Assembly (NCBI RefSeq): GCF_023498005.1
Contig: NZ_CP097289.1
Coordinates: forward strand, 8,556,001-8,620,000
Reading direction: 5' to 3'
Length of the DNA: 64,000 nucleotides
DNA from: Streptomyces durmitorensis
GTDB lineage: Bacteria > Actinomycetota > Actinomycetes > Streptomycetales > Streptomycetaceae
Shown one piece after another: positions 16,643 to 25,309 of this stretch (its first letter is position 1; each line of letters begins with the position of its first letter). Under the pieces are notes generated by a model. That model was not told where the DNA came from, ran no database searches, and saw only the letters and a program-made list of their open reading frames with translations. A program made the position numbers and the translations under genes.

Positions 16643-17523
16643 CCACAGCGGTCCTCACCACGCTGGGACGGATACGTTCCGCGAGCGCGCGCAGCGGCAA
16701 GCTGCGCGCCCTGCGCAAGAACCGGCTCGCCATGACCGGCGGTGTCATCGCCGCCGTGTTCGTCCTCGTGGCGCTCTTCGCGCCCCTGGTCGCGCCCTAC
16801 GATCCGGCGCGCCCCGACTTCGCCGACGCCCTTGCCGCGCCCGGCTGGTCGCACTGGCTGGGCACCGACGACCTCGGCCGCGACCAGCTCTCCCGCGTCG
16901 TGTACGGGGCGCGGGCGTCGATGCAGGTGGGCGTGTTGGCGGTGGCGCTCGCTTTCGTCGTCGGCGTGCCGCTGGGGCTGCTCGCGGGCTACTACGGCAA
17001 GTTCACCGACAGCGTCGTCTCACGGCTCACCGACACGATGCTGGCCTTCCCCTTCCTGGTGCTCGCCGTCGGGCTCGCCGCGGTGCTCGGCCCCTCGCTC
17101 ACCAACGCGACCATCGCGATCGGGATCTCACAGATCCCGGCCGTCATCCGCATCACCCGCGCGGAGACGCTGCGGCTGCGGCACGTCGACTACGTGGCCG
17201 CCGCCGTCGCCAACGGAGGCGGCGACGCCACCGTGCTCCTCCGGCACATCCTGCCCAACGCCACCTCCGCGCTGACCGTCCAGGCGACCGTCGGCATCCC
17301 CGCCGCGATCATCGGCGAGGCACTGCTCAGCTTCCTGGGTCTCGGCGTGCAGCCACCGGACGCCTCGCTCGGCGTGATGCTCTCCGGCGCCCAGTCCTTC
17401 CTCGCGCCCGCGCCGTGGATGGCGGTCTTCCCCGGACTCGCCGTCGTCGCGGCCACCCTGGCGTTCAATCTGCTCGGCGACGGCCTGCGGGACGTCCTCG
17501 ACCCCCGAGGAGCCACCCGATGA
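16639..17523 (+). CDS. Peptide ABC transporter permease (DppC type)
   Basis: 294 aa. GTG 16639 overlaps the upstream stop (GTGA). After a basic N-terminus (RALRKNRLAMTGG) come about six helices, the characteristic HWLGTDDLGRDQLSRVVYGAR segment of DppC/OppC, an EAA-type loop VDYVAAAVANGGGDATVLLR and the C-terminal NLLGDGLRDVLDPR. It pairs with the DppB-type permease. Confidence 0.93.
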   Translation: MTTAVLTTLGRIRSASARSGKLRALRKNRLAMTGGVIAAVFVLVALFAPLVAPYDPARPDFADALAAPGWSHWLGTDDLGRDQLSRVVYGARASMQVGVLAVALAFVVGVPLGLLAGYYGKFTDSVVSRLTDTMLAFPFLVLAVGLAAVLGPSLTNATIAIGISQIPAVIRITRAETLRLRHVDYVAAAVANGGGDATVLLRHILPNATSALTVQATVGIPAAIIGEALLSFLGLGVQPPDASLGVMLSGAQSFLAPAPWMAVFPGLAVVAATLAFNLLGDGLRDVLDPRGATR

Positions 17524-18545
17524 CAAACCCAGTACTGAGCGTGCGCGATCTGTCGGTCTCCTTCCGCTCCGACACTCGCACCGTGCACGCCGTCGACCAT
17601 CTCTCGTACGACGTCGCACCGGGCGAAGTACTTGCGGTGGTCGGTGAGTCGGGGTGCGGCAAGTCCGTCACGGCGATGGCCGTGATGGGGCTCCTGCCGC
17701 CCACCGCGCGCATCGAGGGGTCGATCAGACTCGGCGGGACCGAGATCGCCGGAGCGAGCGAGAAGGAGCTCGGGCGGGTCCGCGGCAAGGACATCGCGAT
17801 GATCTTCCAGGAGCCGATGTCCTCGCTGAACCCGGTCCTGACGATCGGGCGACAGATAGGCGAGGTGCTGAGGCGCCACCAGGGCCTGTCGAAGAAGGAG
17901 GCACGCGCGCGTGCCGTCGAACTCCTCGACCTGGTGGGCATCCCGGCCCCCGCCCAGCGCGTCGACGAATACCCCCACCAGCTCAGCGGCGGCATGCGGC
18001 AACGCGTCATGATCGCCATCGCCGTCGCCTGCGACCCGTCCGTCCTGATCGCCGACGAGCCGACCACCGCACTCGACGTCACCGTCCAGGCGGGCATCCT
18101 CGAAGTCCTGCAGTCCCTGCGCGAACGGCTCGGTACCGCGATCGTCCTGATCACCCACGACCTGGGCGTGGTGGCCGACGCCGCCGACCGGGTCCTGGTC
18201 ATGTACGCGGGCCGCCCCGTCGAACAGGCCCCCGTGCACGAGCTGTTCGCCGAACCGCGCCACCCCTACACCCGCGGCCTGCTGGGCGCCGTCCTGCGCC
18301 CCGGCGGTGAGGGCAAGCGCCGCCTGCCCGAGATCCCCGGTCTCGTGCCGAGCCTCGACGCACAGCCGGACGCCTGCAACTTCGCCCCGCGCTGTGCGCA
18401 CGCGGACGACCAGTGCACGACGCGCAGGCCCGGCTTCAAAGCGGTGTCCCTGGACGCCGGAGCCGATGCCGCGCACCGGGCGGCCTGCTGGCACCCGCAG
18501 GAGACCCCCGTGCTCACGCCCACCACCCAGGAGGCCGGACAGTGA
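17520..18545 (+). CDS. Peptide ABC transporter ATP-binding protein (DppD type)
   Basis: 341 aa. ATG 17520 overlaps the upstream stop. It carries Walker A GESGCGKS (about residues 42-49), Q-loop IFQEPMSSLNP, signature LSGGMRQR, Walker B VLIADEPTTALD and the H-loop ITHDLGVVAD. The C-terminal oligopeptide-transporter extension contains the Cys-rich CNFAPRCAHADDQC segment found in DppD/OppD. It powers uptake with the DppF-type ATPase that follows. Confidence 0.95.
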   Translation: MTNPVLSVRDLSVSFRSDTRTVHAVDHLSYDVAPGEVLAVVGESGCGKSVTAMAVMGLLPPTARIEGSIRLGGTEIAGASEKELGRVRGKDIAMIFQEPMSSLNPVLTIGRQIGEVLRRHQGLSKKEARARAVELLDLVGIPAPAQRVDEYPHQLSGGMRQRVMIAIAVACDPSVLIADEPTTALDVTVQAGILEVLQSLRERLGTAIVLITHDLGVVADAADRVLVMYAGRPVEQAPVHELFAEPRHPYTRGLLGAVLRPGGEGKRRLPEIPGLVPSLDAQPDACNFAPRCAHADDQCTTRRPGFKAVSLDAGADAAHRAACWHPQETPVLTPTTQEAGQ

Positions 18546-19600
18546 CCCCCACCCAGACGCGCGACGGCGACGCGCAGCCGGTGCTCGAACTGCGGGACCT
18601 GGAGCGGCACTTCGCGGGACCCGGCGGCGTCGTACGCGCCGCCGACGGCGTCACGCTCACCGTCGGCAAGGGCGAAGTCGTCGGACTCGTCGGCGAGTCG
18701 GGCAGCGGCAAGTCGACGGTGGGTCGGTGCGCCGTGCGGCTCGACGAACCCACCGGCGGCGCCATCCACATCAACGGCCAAGACGTGACCCGCCTCTCGC
18801 GGCGCGCCCTGCGTCCCCTGCGCAAGGACTTCCACCTCGTCTTCCAGGACCCCTCCTCCTCGCTCGACCCGCGCATGACCGTCGGGCAGATCATCGCCGA
18901 ACCCCTGCGCCTGCACGGCATCGCCAAGGGGGACGCCGCACGCGCGCGCGTGGCGGAACTCCTCGCCCAGGTCGGCCTGCGCCCCGAGCACGCCGACCGG
19001 CATCCGCACGAACTCTCCGGCGGGCAGCGCCAGCGCATCTCCATCGCCCGCGCGCTCTCCGTCGACCCGGACCTCCTGGTGGCCGACGAACCCACATCGG
19101 CCCTGGACGTCTCCGTCCAGGCCTCGGTCCTCAACCTCCTGGCCGATCTCCAGCGCGACCGCGGCTTCGGGTGCCTGTTCATCACGCACGACCTGGCCGC
19201 CGTGGAGTTCCTCGCCGACCGCATCGCGGTCATGTACCTCGGCCAGATCGTCGAACAGGCCCCGACCGCCGAGCTGTTCGCCGACCCCAAGCACCCGTAC
19301 ACCCAGGCGCTCCTCTCCGCCGCGCCCGTGCCCGACCCGGCGCTCCAGCGCACCCGCGAGCGCATCGTCCTCAGCGGTGAACTGCCCAGCCCCCTCGCCC
19401 CGCCACCGGGGTGCCGGTTCCACACGCGCTGCCCGCTGGCCGTCGACCGCTGCCGTGTCGAGGTGCCCGCGCTGCGCACGCTGCCCGGAGACGGCGGACG
19501 CGAGGTCTCCTGCCACCTCGTCGCCGACGACGGAACGGCTCCGGACGCCGCCGCGGCCCAGACCCTCCGTACGATCCCCAGTACCCGCACCGCACGCTAG
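18542..19600 (+). CDS. Peptide ABC transporter ATP-binding protein (DppF type)
   Basis: 352 aa. GTG 18542 overlaps the upstream stop as GTGA. Walker A GESGSGKST, Q-loop VFQDPSSSLDP, signature LSGGQRQR, Walker B LLVADEPTSALD, H-loop ITHDLAAVEF, and the C-terminal PPGCRFHTRCPLAVDRC segment with cysteines as in DppF/OppF. The second nucleotide-binding subunit of the importer. Its stop lies 11 nt before the gamma-glutamyltransferase gene, whose ribosome site (AGGAG) overlaps the DppF stop. Confidence 0.95.
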   Translation: MTPTQTRDGDAQPVLELRDLERHFAGPGGVVRAADGVTLTVGKGEVVGLVGESGSGKSTVGRCAVRLDEPTGGAIHINGQDVTRLSRRALRPLRKDFHLVFQDPSSSLDPRMTVGQIIAEPLRLHGIAKGDAARARVAELLAQVGLRPEHADRHPHELSGGQRQRISIARALSVDPDLLVADEPTSALDVSVQASVLNLLADLQRDRGFGCLFITHDLAAVEFLADRIAVMYLGQIVEQAPTAELFADPKHPYTQALLSAAPVPDPALQRTRERIVLSGELPSPLAPPPGCRFHTRCPLAVDRCRVEVPALRTLPGDGGREVSCHLVADDGTAPDAAAAQTLRTIPSTRTAR

Positions 19601-19611
19601 GAGCAGCCCTC

Positions 19612-21468
19612 TTGTTCACCACCCGGCCGACACTCCAAGGCACCTTCGGCATGGTGTCCTCCACCCACTGGCTCGCCTCGCAGTCCGCGATGGCCGTCCT
19701 GGAGGACGGCGGCAACGCCTACGACGCGGCCGTCGCCGCGGGTTTCGTCCTGCACGTCGTCGAGCCGCACCTCAACGGCCCGGCGGGCGAGGTGCCGATC
19801 ATCGTGGCGCCCGCCGAAGGGGAGGTGCGGGTCCTGTGCGGGCAGGGCGTCGCGCCCGCCGGAGCGACCGTGGACCACTACCGCTCGCTCGGCCTCGACC
19901 TCGTGCCGGGCACCGGACCGCTCGCCGCCGCAGTGCCGGGCGCCTTCGACGCGTGGATGGTGCTCCTGCGCGACCACGGCACCAAGTCCCTCGCCGATGT
20001 CCTCAAGTACGCCATCGGGTACGCCGAGGACGGGCACGCGCCCGTGGAGCGCGTCGGCGAGACCGTCGAGACGGTGCGCGAACTCTTCGAGACCGAGTGG
20101 CCCTCGTCGGCCGAGGTCTACCTGCCCGGCGGAGAGTCCCCGCGCCCCGGCGAACTCCTGCGCAACCCTGCGCTCGCCGCGACCTGGCGCCGCGTGATCG
20201 AGGAAGCGGGCAACGGCTCGCGCACCGAGCAGATCGAGGCCGCGCGGAAGACCTGGAGCGAGGGCTTCATCGCCGAGGCGCTCATACGCCAGGCCGCGGT
20301 CCCCACGATGGACACCAGCGGATCCCGGCACACCGGAACGCTGACGGCCGCCGACCTCGCCGGATGGGAAGCGACCTACGAGGCCCCCGCGACGTACGAC
20401 TGGAACGGCTGGACCCTGTGCAAGGCGGGCGGCTGGAGCCAGGGCCCGGCGTTCCTCCAGCAGCTGGCCGTGCTGCCCTCCGCACGCGCGGACCTGCCCG
20501 TGTACGGCTCGGCCGACTACGTGCACCTGCTGATCGAGGGCTGCAAGCTCGCCATGGCGGACCGCGAGGCGTGGTACGGCGACGCGGACGGCGCCGGTAC
20601 GGTCCCGCTCGCCGATCTCCTGTCCCCCGCCTACAACGAGGAGCGGCGGGCGCTCATCGGCGAGAAGGCCTCGCACGAACTGCGCCCGGGAAGCCCTGGC
20701 GGGCGCACCGCGAAGATCTCCGACCACGCTCGCGCCGTCGCCGCGGGCGAGCCCGGCTTCGACGCGCTCGGCCTGCCCGGAGCGGGCGCCGGCGAGCCGA
20801 CGGTCGCCAAGAGCGGCACCTCACCCGTCCCCGGCGAACCGGCCGTCTCGGCGGACGGCGCGACCCGCGGCGACACCTGCCACCTGGACATCGTCGACCG
20901 CTGGGGCAACATGGTCGCGGCCACGCCGAGCGGCGGCTGGCTCCAGTCCAACCCGGTCGTCCCCGAACTGGGCTTCCCGCTCGGCACCCGCCTCCAGATG
21001 GCCTGGCTCGAAGAGGGCCTCCCCAACTCCCTGACGCCGGGCCGCCGCCCGCGCACCACCCTGACACCGTCCCTCGCGCTCAAGGACGGCGTACCGGTGA
21101 TGGCGTTCGGCACGCCGGGTGGAGACCAGCAGGACCAGTGGCAGGTCCACTTCTTCCTGGCGGTCGCGCTGCGCGGTTCCGTACGCGGAGGCCTCGACCT
21201 CCAAGGCGCCATCGACGCCCCCAACTGGCACAACGACAGCTTCCCCGGCTCCTTCTACCCGCGCGGCATGCGTCCGGGCAGCGTCACGGTCGAGTCCCGC
21301 ATGGACGAGGCGGTCATCGAGGAGCTGCGGCGGCGCGGGCACGACGTGACGGTGGGCGAGCCCTGGTCGGAGGGGCGGCTGTGCGCGGTGGCGCGGGACC
21401 CGCGGACCGGGGTGCTCTCGGCGGCGGCCAACCCGCGGGGAATGCAGGGGTACGCCGTGGGGCGGTGA
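19612..21468 (+). CDS. Gamma-glutamyltransferase family Ntn-hydrolase, cytoplasmic
   Basis: 618 aa from TTG 19612, chosen because AGGAG (19599-19603) sits 8 nt upstream and no ATG or GTG fits. The family cleaves gamma-glutamyl bonds and matures by self-cleavage before a catalytic Thr. N-terminal GMVSSTHWLASQSAMAVLEDGGNAYDAAVAA is the family start. Thr422 in GDTCHLDIVDRWGNMVA is the expected new N-terminus of the small subunit (usual form TTH; here TCH), and GTPGGDQQDQWQ the downstream Gly-Gly motif. There is no signal peptide, unlike secreted GGTs. As the last gene of the peptide-import operon it probably processes the imported compound inside the cell. Confidence 0.88.
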   Translation: MFTTRPTLQGTFGMVSSTHWLASQSAMAVLEDGGNAYDAAVAAGFVLHVVEPHLNGPAGEVPIIVAPAEGEVRVLCGQGVAPAGATVDHYRSLGLDLVPGTGPLAAAVPGAFDAWMVLLRDHGTKSLADVLKYAIGYAEDGHAPVERVGETVETVRELFETEWPSSAEVYLPGGESPRPGELLRNPALAATWRRVIEEAGNGSRTEQIEAARKTWSEGFIAEALIRQAAVPTMDTSGSRHTGTLTAADLAGWEATYEAPATYDWNGWTLCKAGGWSQGPAFLQQLAVLPSARADLPVYGSADYVHLLIEGCKLAMADREAWYGDADGAGTVPLADLLSPAYNEERRALIGEKASHELRPGSPGGRTAKISDHARAVAAGEPGFDALGLPGAGAGEPTVAKSGTSPVPGEPAVSADGATRGDTCHLDIVDRWGNMVAATPSGGWLQSNPVVPELGFPLGTRLQMAWLEEGLPNSLTPGRRPRTTLTPSLALKDGVPVMAFGTPGGDQQDQWQVHFFLAVALRGSVRGGLDLQGAIDAPNWHNDSFPGSFYPRGMRPGSVTVESRMDEAVIEELRRRGHDVTVGEPWSEGRLCAVARDPRTGVLSAAANPRGMQGYAVGR

Positions 21469-21485
21469 GACGCCCGACGCGAACA

Positions 21486-21524
21486 GGCTCCGGCCGAGCT
21501 CGACGAGCTCGGCCGGAGCCTTTT
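21486..21524 (+). terminator. Strong intrinsic terminator
   Basis: Perfect 17-bp inverted repeat (21486-21502 and 21504-21520, core GGCTCCGGCCGAGCTCG) with a 1-nt centre, followed by TTTT. It ends the peptide-import/GGT operon 18 nt after its stop codon. Confidence 0.92.
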
Positions 21525-21573
21525 CCGGGGCGCGCGCCCTCAGCCCTGCGGTGCCCTCAGCCCCGCGGTGCCC

Positions 21574-21756
21574 TCAGGCCGATGCGCGAGTGGGGCGGCG
21601 CACCAACTCGCCGCCACAGTTCGGGCAGACATGCTGCATGCCGACGGCGCACGGCTCGCAGAAGGTGCACTCGTAGGAGCAGATACGCGCCGGCGCGTCG
21701 AGAGGCAGGGCCGCCTTCTCGCAGCGCTCGCAACGGTCCCGCATCTCCAACGCCAT
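21574..21756 (-). CDS. DUF1272 family zinc-ribbon-like small protein
   Basis: 60 aa with AGGAGG before ATG 21756. The sequence has four CxxC-like pairs (CERCEK, CSYECTFCEPC, CPNCGGE) and the C-terminal GGELVRRPTR typical of DUF1272. The cysteines probably bind zinc. Function of the family is unknown; it is usually a stand-alone gene. No operon partner is visible here. Confidence 0.88.
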   Translation of the reverse strand: MALEMRDRCERCEKAALPLDAPARICSYECTFCEPCAVGMQHVCPNCGGELVRRPTRASA

Positions 21757-21875
21757 CGTTCCTCCTGGACTGGACTCTTCGGAGCTTCATCTTCGACGGC
21801 GGTTTCGGCTTTGGAAGCAGGGTGGACGGCCAATGCTCGACATGATCGGGCCATGGCCGCGCTTCGGCGCCCACC

Positions 21876-21923
21876 CTGCGCCGGAATCAGACTGCGCCGG
21901 AATCAGACTGCGCCGGAATCAGG
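21876..21923. repeat. Three tandem copies of a 16-bp unit
   Basis: CTGCGCCGGAATCAGA occurs at 21876-21891 and 21892-21907, with a third copy at 21908-21923 differing in the last base. The stop codon of the antiporter gene (21919-21921, minus strand) lies inside the third copy. Sixteen is not a multiple of three, but copy gain or loss falls downstream of that stop, so the protein would not change. Confidence 0.85.
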
Positions 21924-23169
21924 AACGGCCCCCCGTGCCCTGCCCGTCGAGCGAGTCCTCCGTGGCCGGGACCGGCTCCCGCTGAGGAGGCAGAGACACC
22001 GTAGCCGTGGCTTTGCGGCTTCGGGAGAGCCGTGCGGCCACCGGCTGCGCGAAGCGTGCGGTCAGCGGGCCGACGATCACGAGGATCAGGACGTACGCCG
22101 TGGCCAGCGGGCCGAGCGACGGTTCGATGCCCGCGGTGACGGCGAGCCCCGCGATGACGATGGAGAACTCGCCGCGCGCCACAAGCGCACCGCCCGCCCG
22201 CCACCGCCCCTTGACGGAGATCTTGGCGCGGCGGGCCGCCCAGTACCCCGTGGCGATCTTCGTGCACGCCGTCACGACGGCCAGTACAAGCGCGGGAAGC
22301 AGCACCGGCGGAATGCTCGCCGGATCGGTGTGCAGGCCGAAGAAGACGAAGAACACGGCGGCGAACAGGTCCCGCAGCGGCGCGAGGAGACTGTGCGCGC
22401 CCTCGGCGACCTCGCCGGACAGGGCGATGCCGACCAGGAACGCCCCCACGGCGGCGGAGACCTGGAGCTGCTGCGCGATCCCGGCGACCAGGATGGTCAG
22501 ACCGAGGACGACCAGGAGCAGCTTCTCGGGGTCGTCGCTCGACACGAAGCGCGAGATGACGCGGCCGTAGCGCACGGCGAGGAACAGCACCAGACCGGCG
22601 GCCCCGAGCGCGATGCCCAGGGTGAGACTGCCCGCGGCCCAGCCGACACCGGCCAACAGGGCGGTGATGATGGGCAGATACACGGCCATCGCCAGGTCTT
22701 CGAGGACCAGGATGCTGAGGATGACGGGCGTCTCACGGTTGCCGAGGCGGCCCAGGTCGTTCAGGACCTTCGCGATGACTCCGGACGACGAGATCCAGGT
22801 GACGCCCGCGAGGACGACGGCGGCGACAGGACCCCAGCCCATCAGCAGGGCGGCGATCGCGCCCGGCACGGCGTTGAGCCCCATGTCGACCAGACCGGCC
22901 GGGTACTGGGTCTTGAGGTTGCTGACCAGATCGCTCGCGGTGTACTCGAGCCCCAGCATCAACAACAGCAGAATGACGCCGATCTCGGCGCCGATGGCGA
23001 CGAACTCCTCACTGGCGCCGAGCGGAAGCAGCCCGCCCTCGCCGAACGCGAGCCCGGCGAGCAGATAGAGGGGAATGGGGGAGAAGCGGAACCGTCCGGC
23101 GAATCTGCCGAGCAGCCCGAGCGCGAGGATGATCGCGCCGAACTCGATCAGGAAGACAGCGGAGTGCAT
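21919..23169 (-). CDS. Monovalent cation:proton antiporter, CPA2/KefB type (KhtU-like)
   Basis: 416 aa, about 12-13 helices of the Na_H_Exchanger fold. ATG 23169 gives the hydrophobic N-terminus MHSAVFLIEFGAIILALG; the frame upstream to 23211 is not membrane-like. Features: FRFSPIPLYLLAGLAFG, GLEYTASDL and a LEDLAMAV segment in the core. It has no cytosolic RCK domain of its own; that role is taken by the adjacent TrkA-C gene 4 nt upstream, the arrangement of the Bacillus KhtTU K+/H+ efflux system. It would exchange K+ for H+ across the membrane. Confidence 0.9.
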   Translation of the reverse strand: MHSAVFLIEFGAIILALGLLGRFAGRFRFSPIPLYLLAGLAFGEGGLLPLGASEEFVAIGAEIGVILLLLMLGLEYTASDLVSNLKTQYPAGLVDMGLNAVPGAIAALLMGWGPVAAVVLAGVTWISSSGVIAKVLNDLGRLGNRETPVILSILVLEDLAMAVYLPIITALLAGVGWAAGSLTLGIALGAAGLVLFLAVRYGRVISRFVSSDDPEKLLLVVLGLTILVAGIAQQLQVSAAVGAFLVGIALSGEVAEGAHSLLAPLRDLFAAVFFVFFGLHTDPASIPPVLLPALVLAVVTACTKIATGYWAARRAKISVKGRWRAGGALVARGEFSIVIAGLAVTAGIEPSLGPLATAYVLILVIVGPLTARFAQPVAARLSRSRKATATVSLPPQREPVPATEDSLDGQGTGGRS

Positions 23170-23173
23170 CGAA

Positions 23174-23659
23174 TCACTCCCGCCCGAGTATCGCGGCGGC
23201 GCTCTCCACACCCTCGCGGGTGCCGATCACGATGAGGGTGTCCCCGCCCGCGAGGCGGAAGTCCGGCGCGGGCGACGGAATGGCCTCGGCCCTGCGCAGG
23301 ACGGCCACGATCGAGGCGCCGGTCTCGGTGCGCATCTGGGTCTCGCCGAGCACCCGCCCGTTCCAGTGCGAGGTGCCGGTCACCTCGATGCGTTCGGCGA
23401 CGAGACCGAGGTCGGTGGTGTGCAGGAGGTTCGGGCTGTGGTGCGAGGGCATCAGCGCGTCGATCAGCGCGTCCGCCTCACCGGAACTCAGCCGCAGCGA
23501 GAGGGCGCACTCGTCGGGGTCGTCGGCACGGTAGGCGCTGAGGGTGCGCGCGCCGTCCCGGTGCGCGACGACCGAGATCTGGCGGTGTTCTCGGGTGGTC
23601 AGGTCGTACCGGATGCCGATGCCTGGGAGTGGCGTCTGGCTGAGACGTGATGCGGACAC
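23174..23659 (-). CDS. TrkA-C (RCK_C) regulatory subunit, KhtT-like
   Basis: 161 aa, matching KhtT length. GTG 23659 follows GGGGAAGAGCT, a fair ribosome site; the frame reaches 23698 upstream without similarity. The N-terminal half (LPGIGIRYDLTTREHRQISVV) is the KhtT N-domain; the C-terminal half from about residue 80 is a TrkA-C domain ending DFRLAGGDTLIVIGTREGVESA. It would bind a nucleotide or ion and gate the antiporter encoded immediately downstream (4-nt gap). Confidence 0.87.
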   Translation of the reverse strand: MSASRLSQTPLPGIGIRYDLTTREHRQISVVAHRDGARTLSAYRADDPDECALSLRLSSGEADALIDALMPSHHSPNLLHTTDLGLVAERIEVTGTSHWNGRVLGETQMRTETGASIVAVLRRAEAIPSPAPDFRLAGGDTLIVIGTREGVESAAAILGRE

Positions 23660-23767
23660 AGCTCTTCCCCTAGTTGCTGATTGGCTGGTGGGCGTCAATA
23701 CGGCGTTAAGGTCACCCTATCGGCCCGTTCTTTGCCTGAACTTGGTGGTAGAGATCCCGCCTCGCGC

Positions 23768-25309
23768 CTAAGACTGACCCTCCGCCAACACCGTCTCGAC
23801 GGAATCGGCTTCCGTGGGCGACTTGTCCTCGCGATAGCGGACGACCCGGGCGAAGCGCAGCGTGACGCCGGCCGGATAGCGGGTGGACTTCTGCAGCCCG
23901 TCGTAGGCGATCTCGACGACGAGCTCGGGGCGTACGGTCACCACGAATCCGTCGTCGCTGACCGCGAGCTCACGGAGCCGCTCGGTCTGCCAGGCGAGCA
24001 TCACGTCGGTCATGCCCTTGAAGGTCTTCCCGAGCATGGCGTACGTACCGTCCGCGCGCCGGGCGCCCAGGTGGAGGTTGGACAGCTTGCCGGTCCGCCG
24101 CCCGTGCCCCCACTCGGCGGCGAGGACCACGAGATCCAGGGTGTGCACCGGCTTGACCTTCAGCCAGCTCGCACCACGGCGGCCGGCACTGTACGGCGCG
24201 TCGAGGGCTTTGAGCACGACGCCTTCATGGCCGCGACGCAACGTATCGGCGAAGAACTCCTCGCCGACGCGGAGTTGAGCCTCGTCGGCGGGGTCGTCGA
24301 CGAGGGCGCGCCGCACCCGCATCGGTTCGGGCGCGAGCCGCGCCAGGTGACTGTGCCGCTCGGCGAACGGCAGGTCGAGCAGATCCTGTCCGTCGCTGTA
24401 AAGGACGTCGAAGAAGACAGGCGACACGGGAAGTCCGGCGGCGGCGGTGGCGACATCGACACGGGACCCGACGCGTCCGGCGATCTCCTGGAAGGGCCGG
24501 GGTCTGCCGTCGCCGCCGGGCGAGATGACCTCACCGTCGAGGATGAAGGCTTCCCCTGCCAACTCCCTTGCTGTGGAGGTGACTTCGGGGAGCCGATCGG
24601 TGATGTCATCGAGGGTGCGGGTGTAGACGCGGACGTCGTCCCCGTCGCGGTGCACCTGGACCCGGATGCCGTCCAGCTTCTCCTCGACGGCGCACGCCAC
24701 CCCCAGCTTGCCGACGCCTTCCGTCACGGATCCCGCGCCGTGCGCCAGCATCGGGAGCACGGGCCGGCCGACGCTGAGCCGGAACTCGTCCAGGGAGCTC
24801 GGCCCCCTGGCGAGGAGAGCCTCGGCGACAGGGGTCACCGCTCCGGCCAGCATCACCGCGCGACGCACGGCGGCCGGCGGGGCCTCGGTGGCTCGGGCGA
24901 GACCTTCCACGGCGATGGCGTCGAGTGCACCCTGCCGGACCTCACCGGTCAGCAGCCCGAAGAGAAACCGCTGCTCCTCACCGGTGGCGGCCCCCATCAA
25001 CTCCCTGACCAACCGCTTCCGTCCGGCCTGTGACCCCTGACCTGAGAGGGCGCCGATGGCGGTCAGGGCATTGTCCGTGGCCTGAACGGTGAGGGTGGGT
25101 TCGACGGCGGGCGCGGGCGGCTCCTTGAGCAGACTCCACCCGATGCCGAGCCTCCCTTGGGGGAGGCGGCCCGCGAGGTAGGGAATGACGATGGGGGCGT
25201 CGGCGGGGGTGGCCGCGCGGAAGAGATCGGCGAGGAGGGCGATCTTCTGGGAACGGGCGGGGGTGGTGGCCACGGCGGCGGACACGTGGGCGAGGCGGGC
25301 TAGGAGCAT
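23768..25309 (-). CDS. ATP-dependent DNA ligase
   Basis: 513 aa from ATG 25309 (MLLARLAHVSAAVATT), the standard length for the Streptomyces LigB/Lig type. Domains: N-terminal DNA-binding domain (1-180), adenylation domain with active-site Lys211 in motif I EEKLDGIRVQ, motif III-like VFFDVLYSDG, motif IV EGVVLKALD, motif V WLKVKP, and a C-terminal OB fold ending RFARVVRYREDK. It seals nicks using ATP and in actinomycetes works beside the essential NAD+-dependent LigA, probably in repair. It is followed downstream by the KhtT gene and preceded by a palindromic intergenic element. Confidence 0.93.
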   Translation of the reverse strand: MLLARLAHVSAAVATTPARSQKIALLADLFRAATPADAPIVIPYLAGRLPQGRLGIGWSLLKEPPAPAVEPTLTVQATDNALTAIGALSGQGSQAGRKRLVRELMGAATGEEQRFLFGLLTGEVRQGALDAIAVEGLARATEAPPAAVRRAVMLAGAVTPVAEALLARGPSSLDEFRLSVGRPVLPMLAHGAGSVTEGVGKLGVACAVEEKLDGIRVQVHRDGDDVRVYTRTLDDITDRLPEVTSTARELAGEAFILDGEVISPGGDGRPRPFQEIAGRVGSRVDVATAAAGLPVSPVFFDVLYSDGQDLLDLPFAERHSHLARLAPEPMRVRRALVDDPADEAQLRVGEEFFADTLRRGHEGVVLKALDAPYSAGRRGASWLKVKPVHTLDLVVLAAEWGHGRRTGKLSNLHLGARRADGTYAMLGKTFKGMTDVMLAWQTERLRELAVSDDGFVVTVRPELVVEIAYDGLQKSTRYPAGVTLRFARVVRYREDKSPTEADSVETVLAEGQS

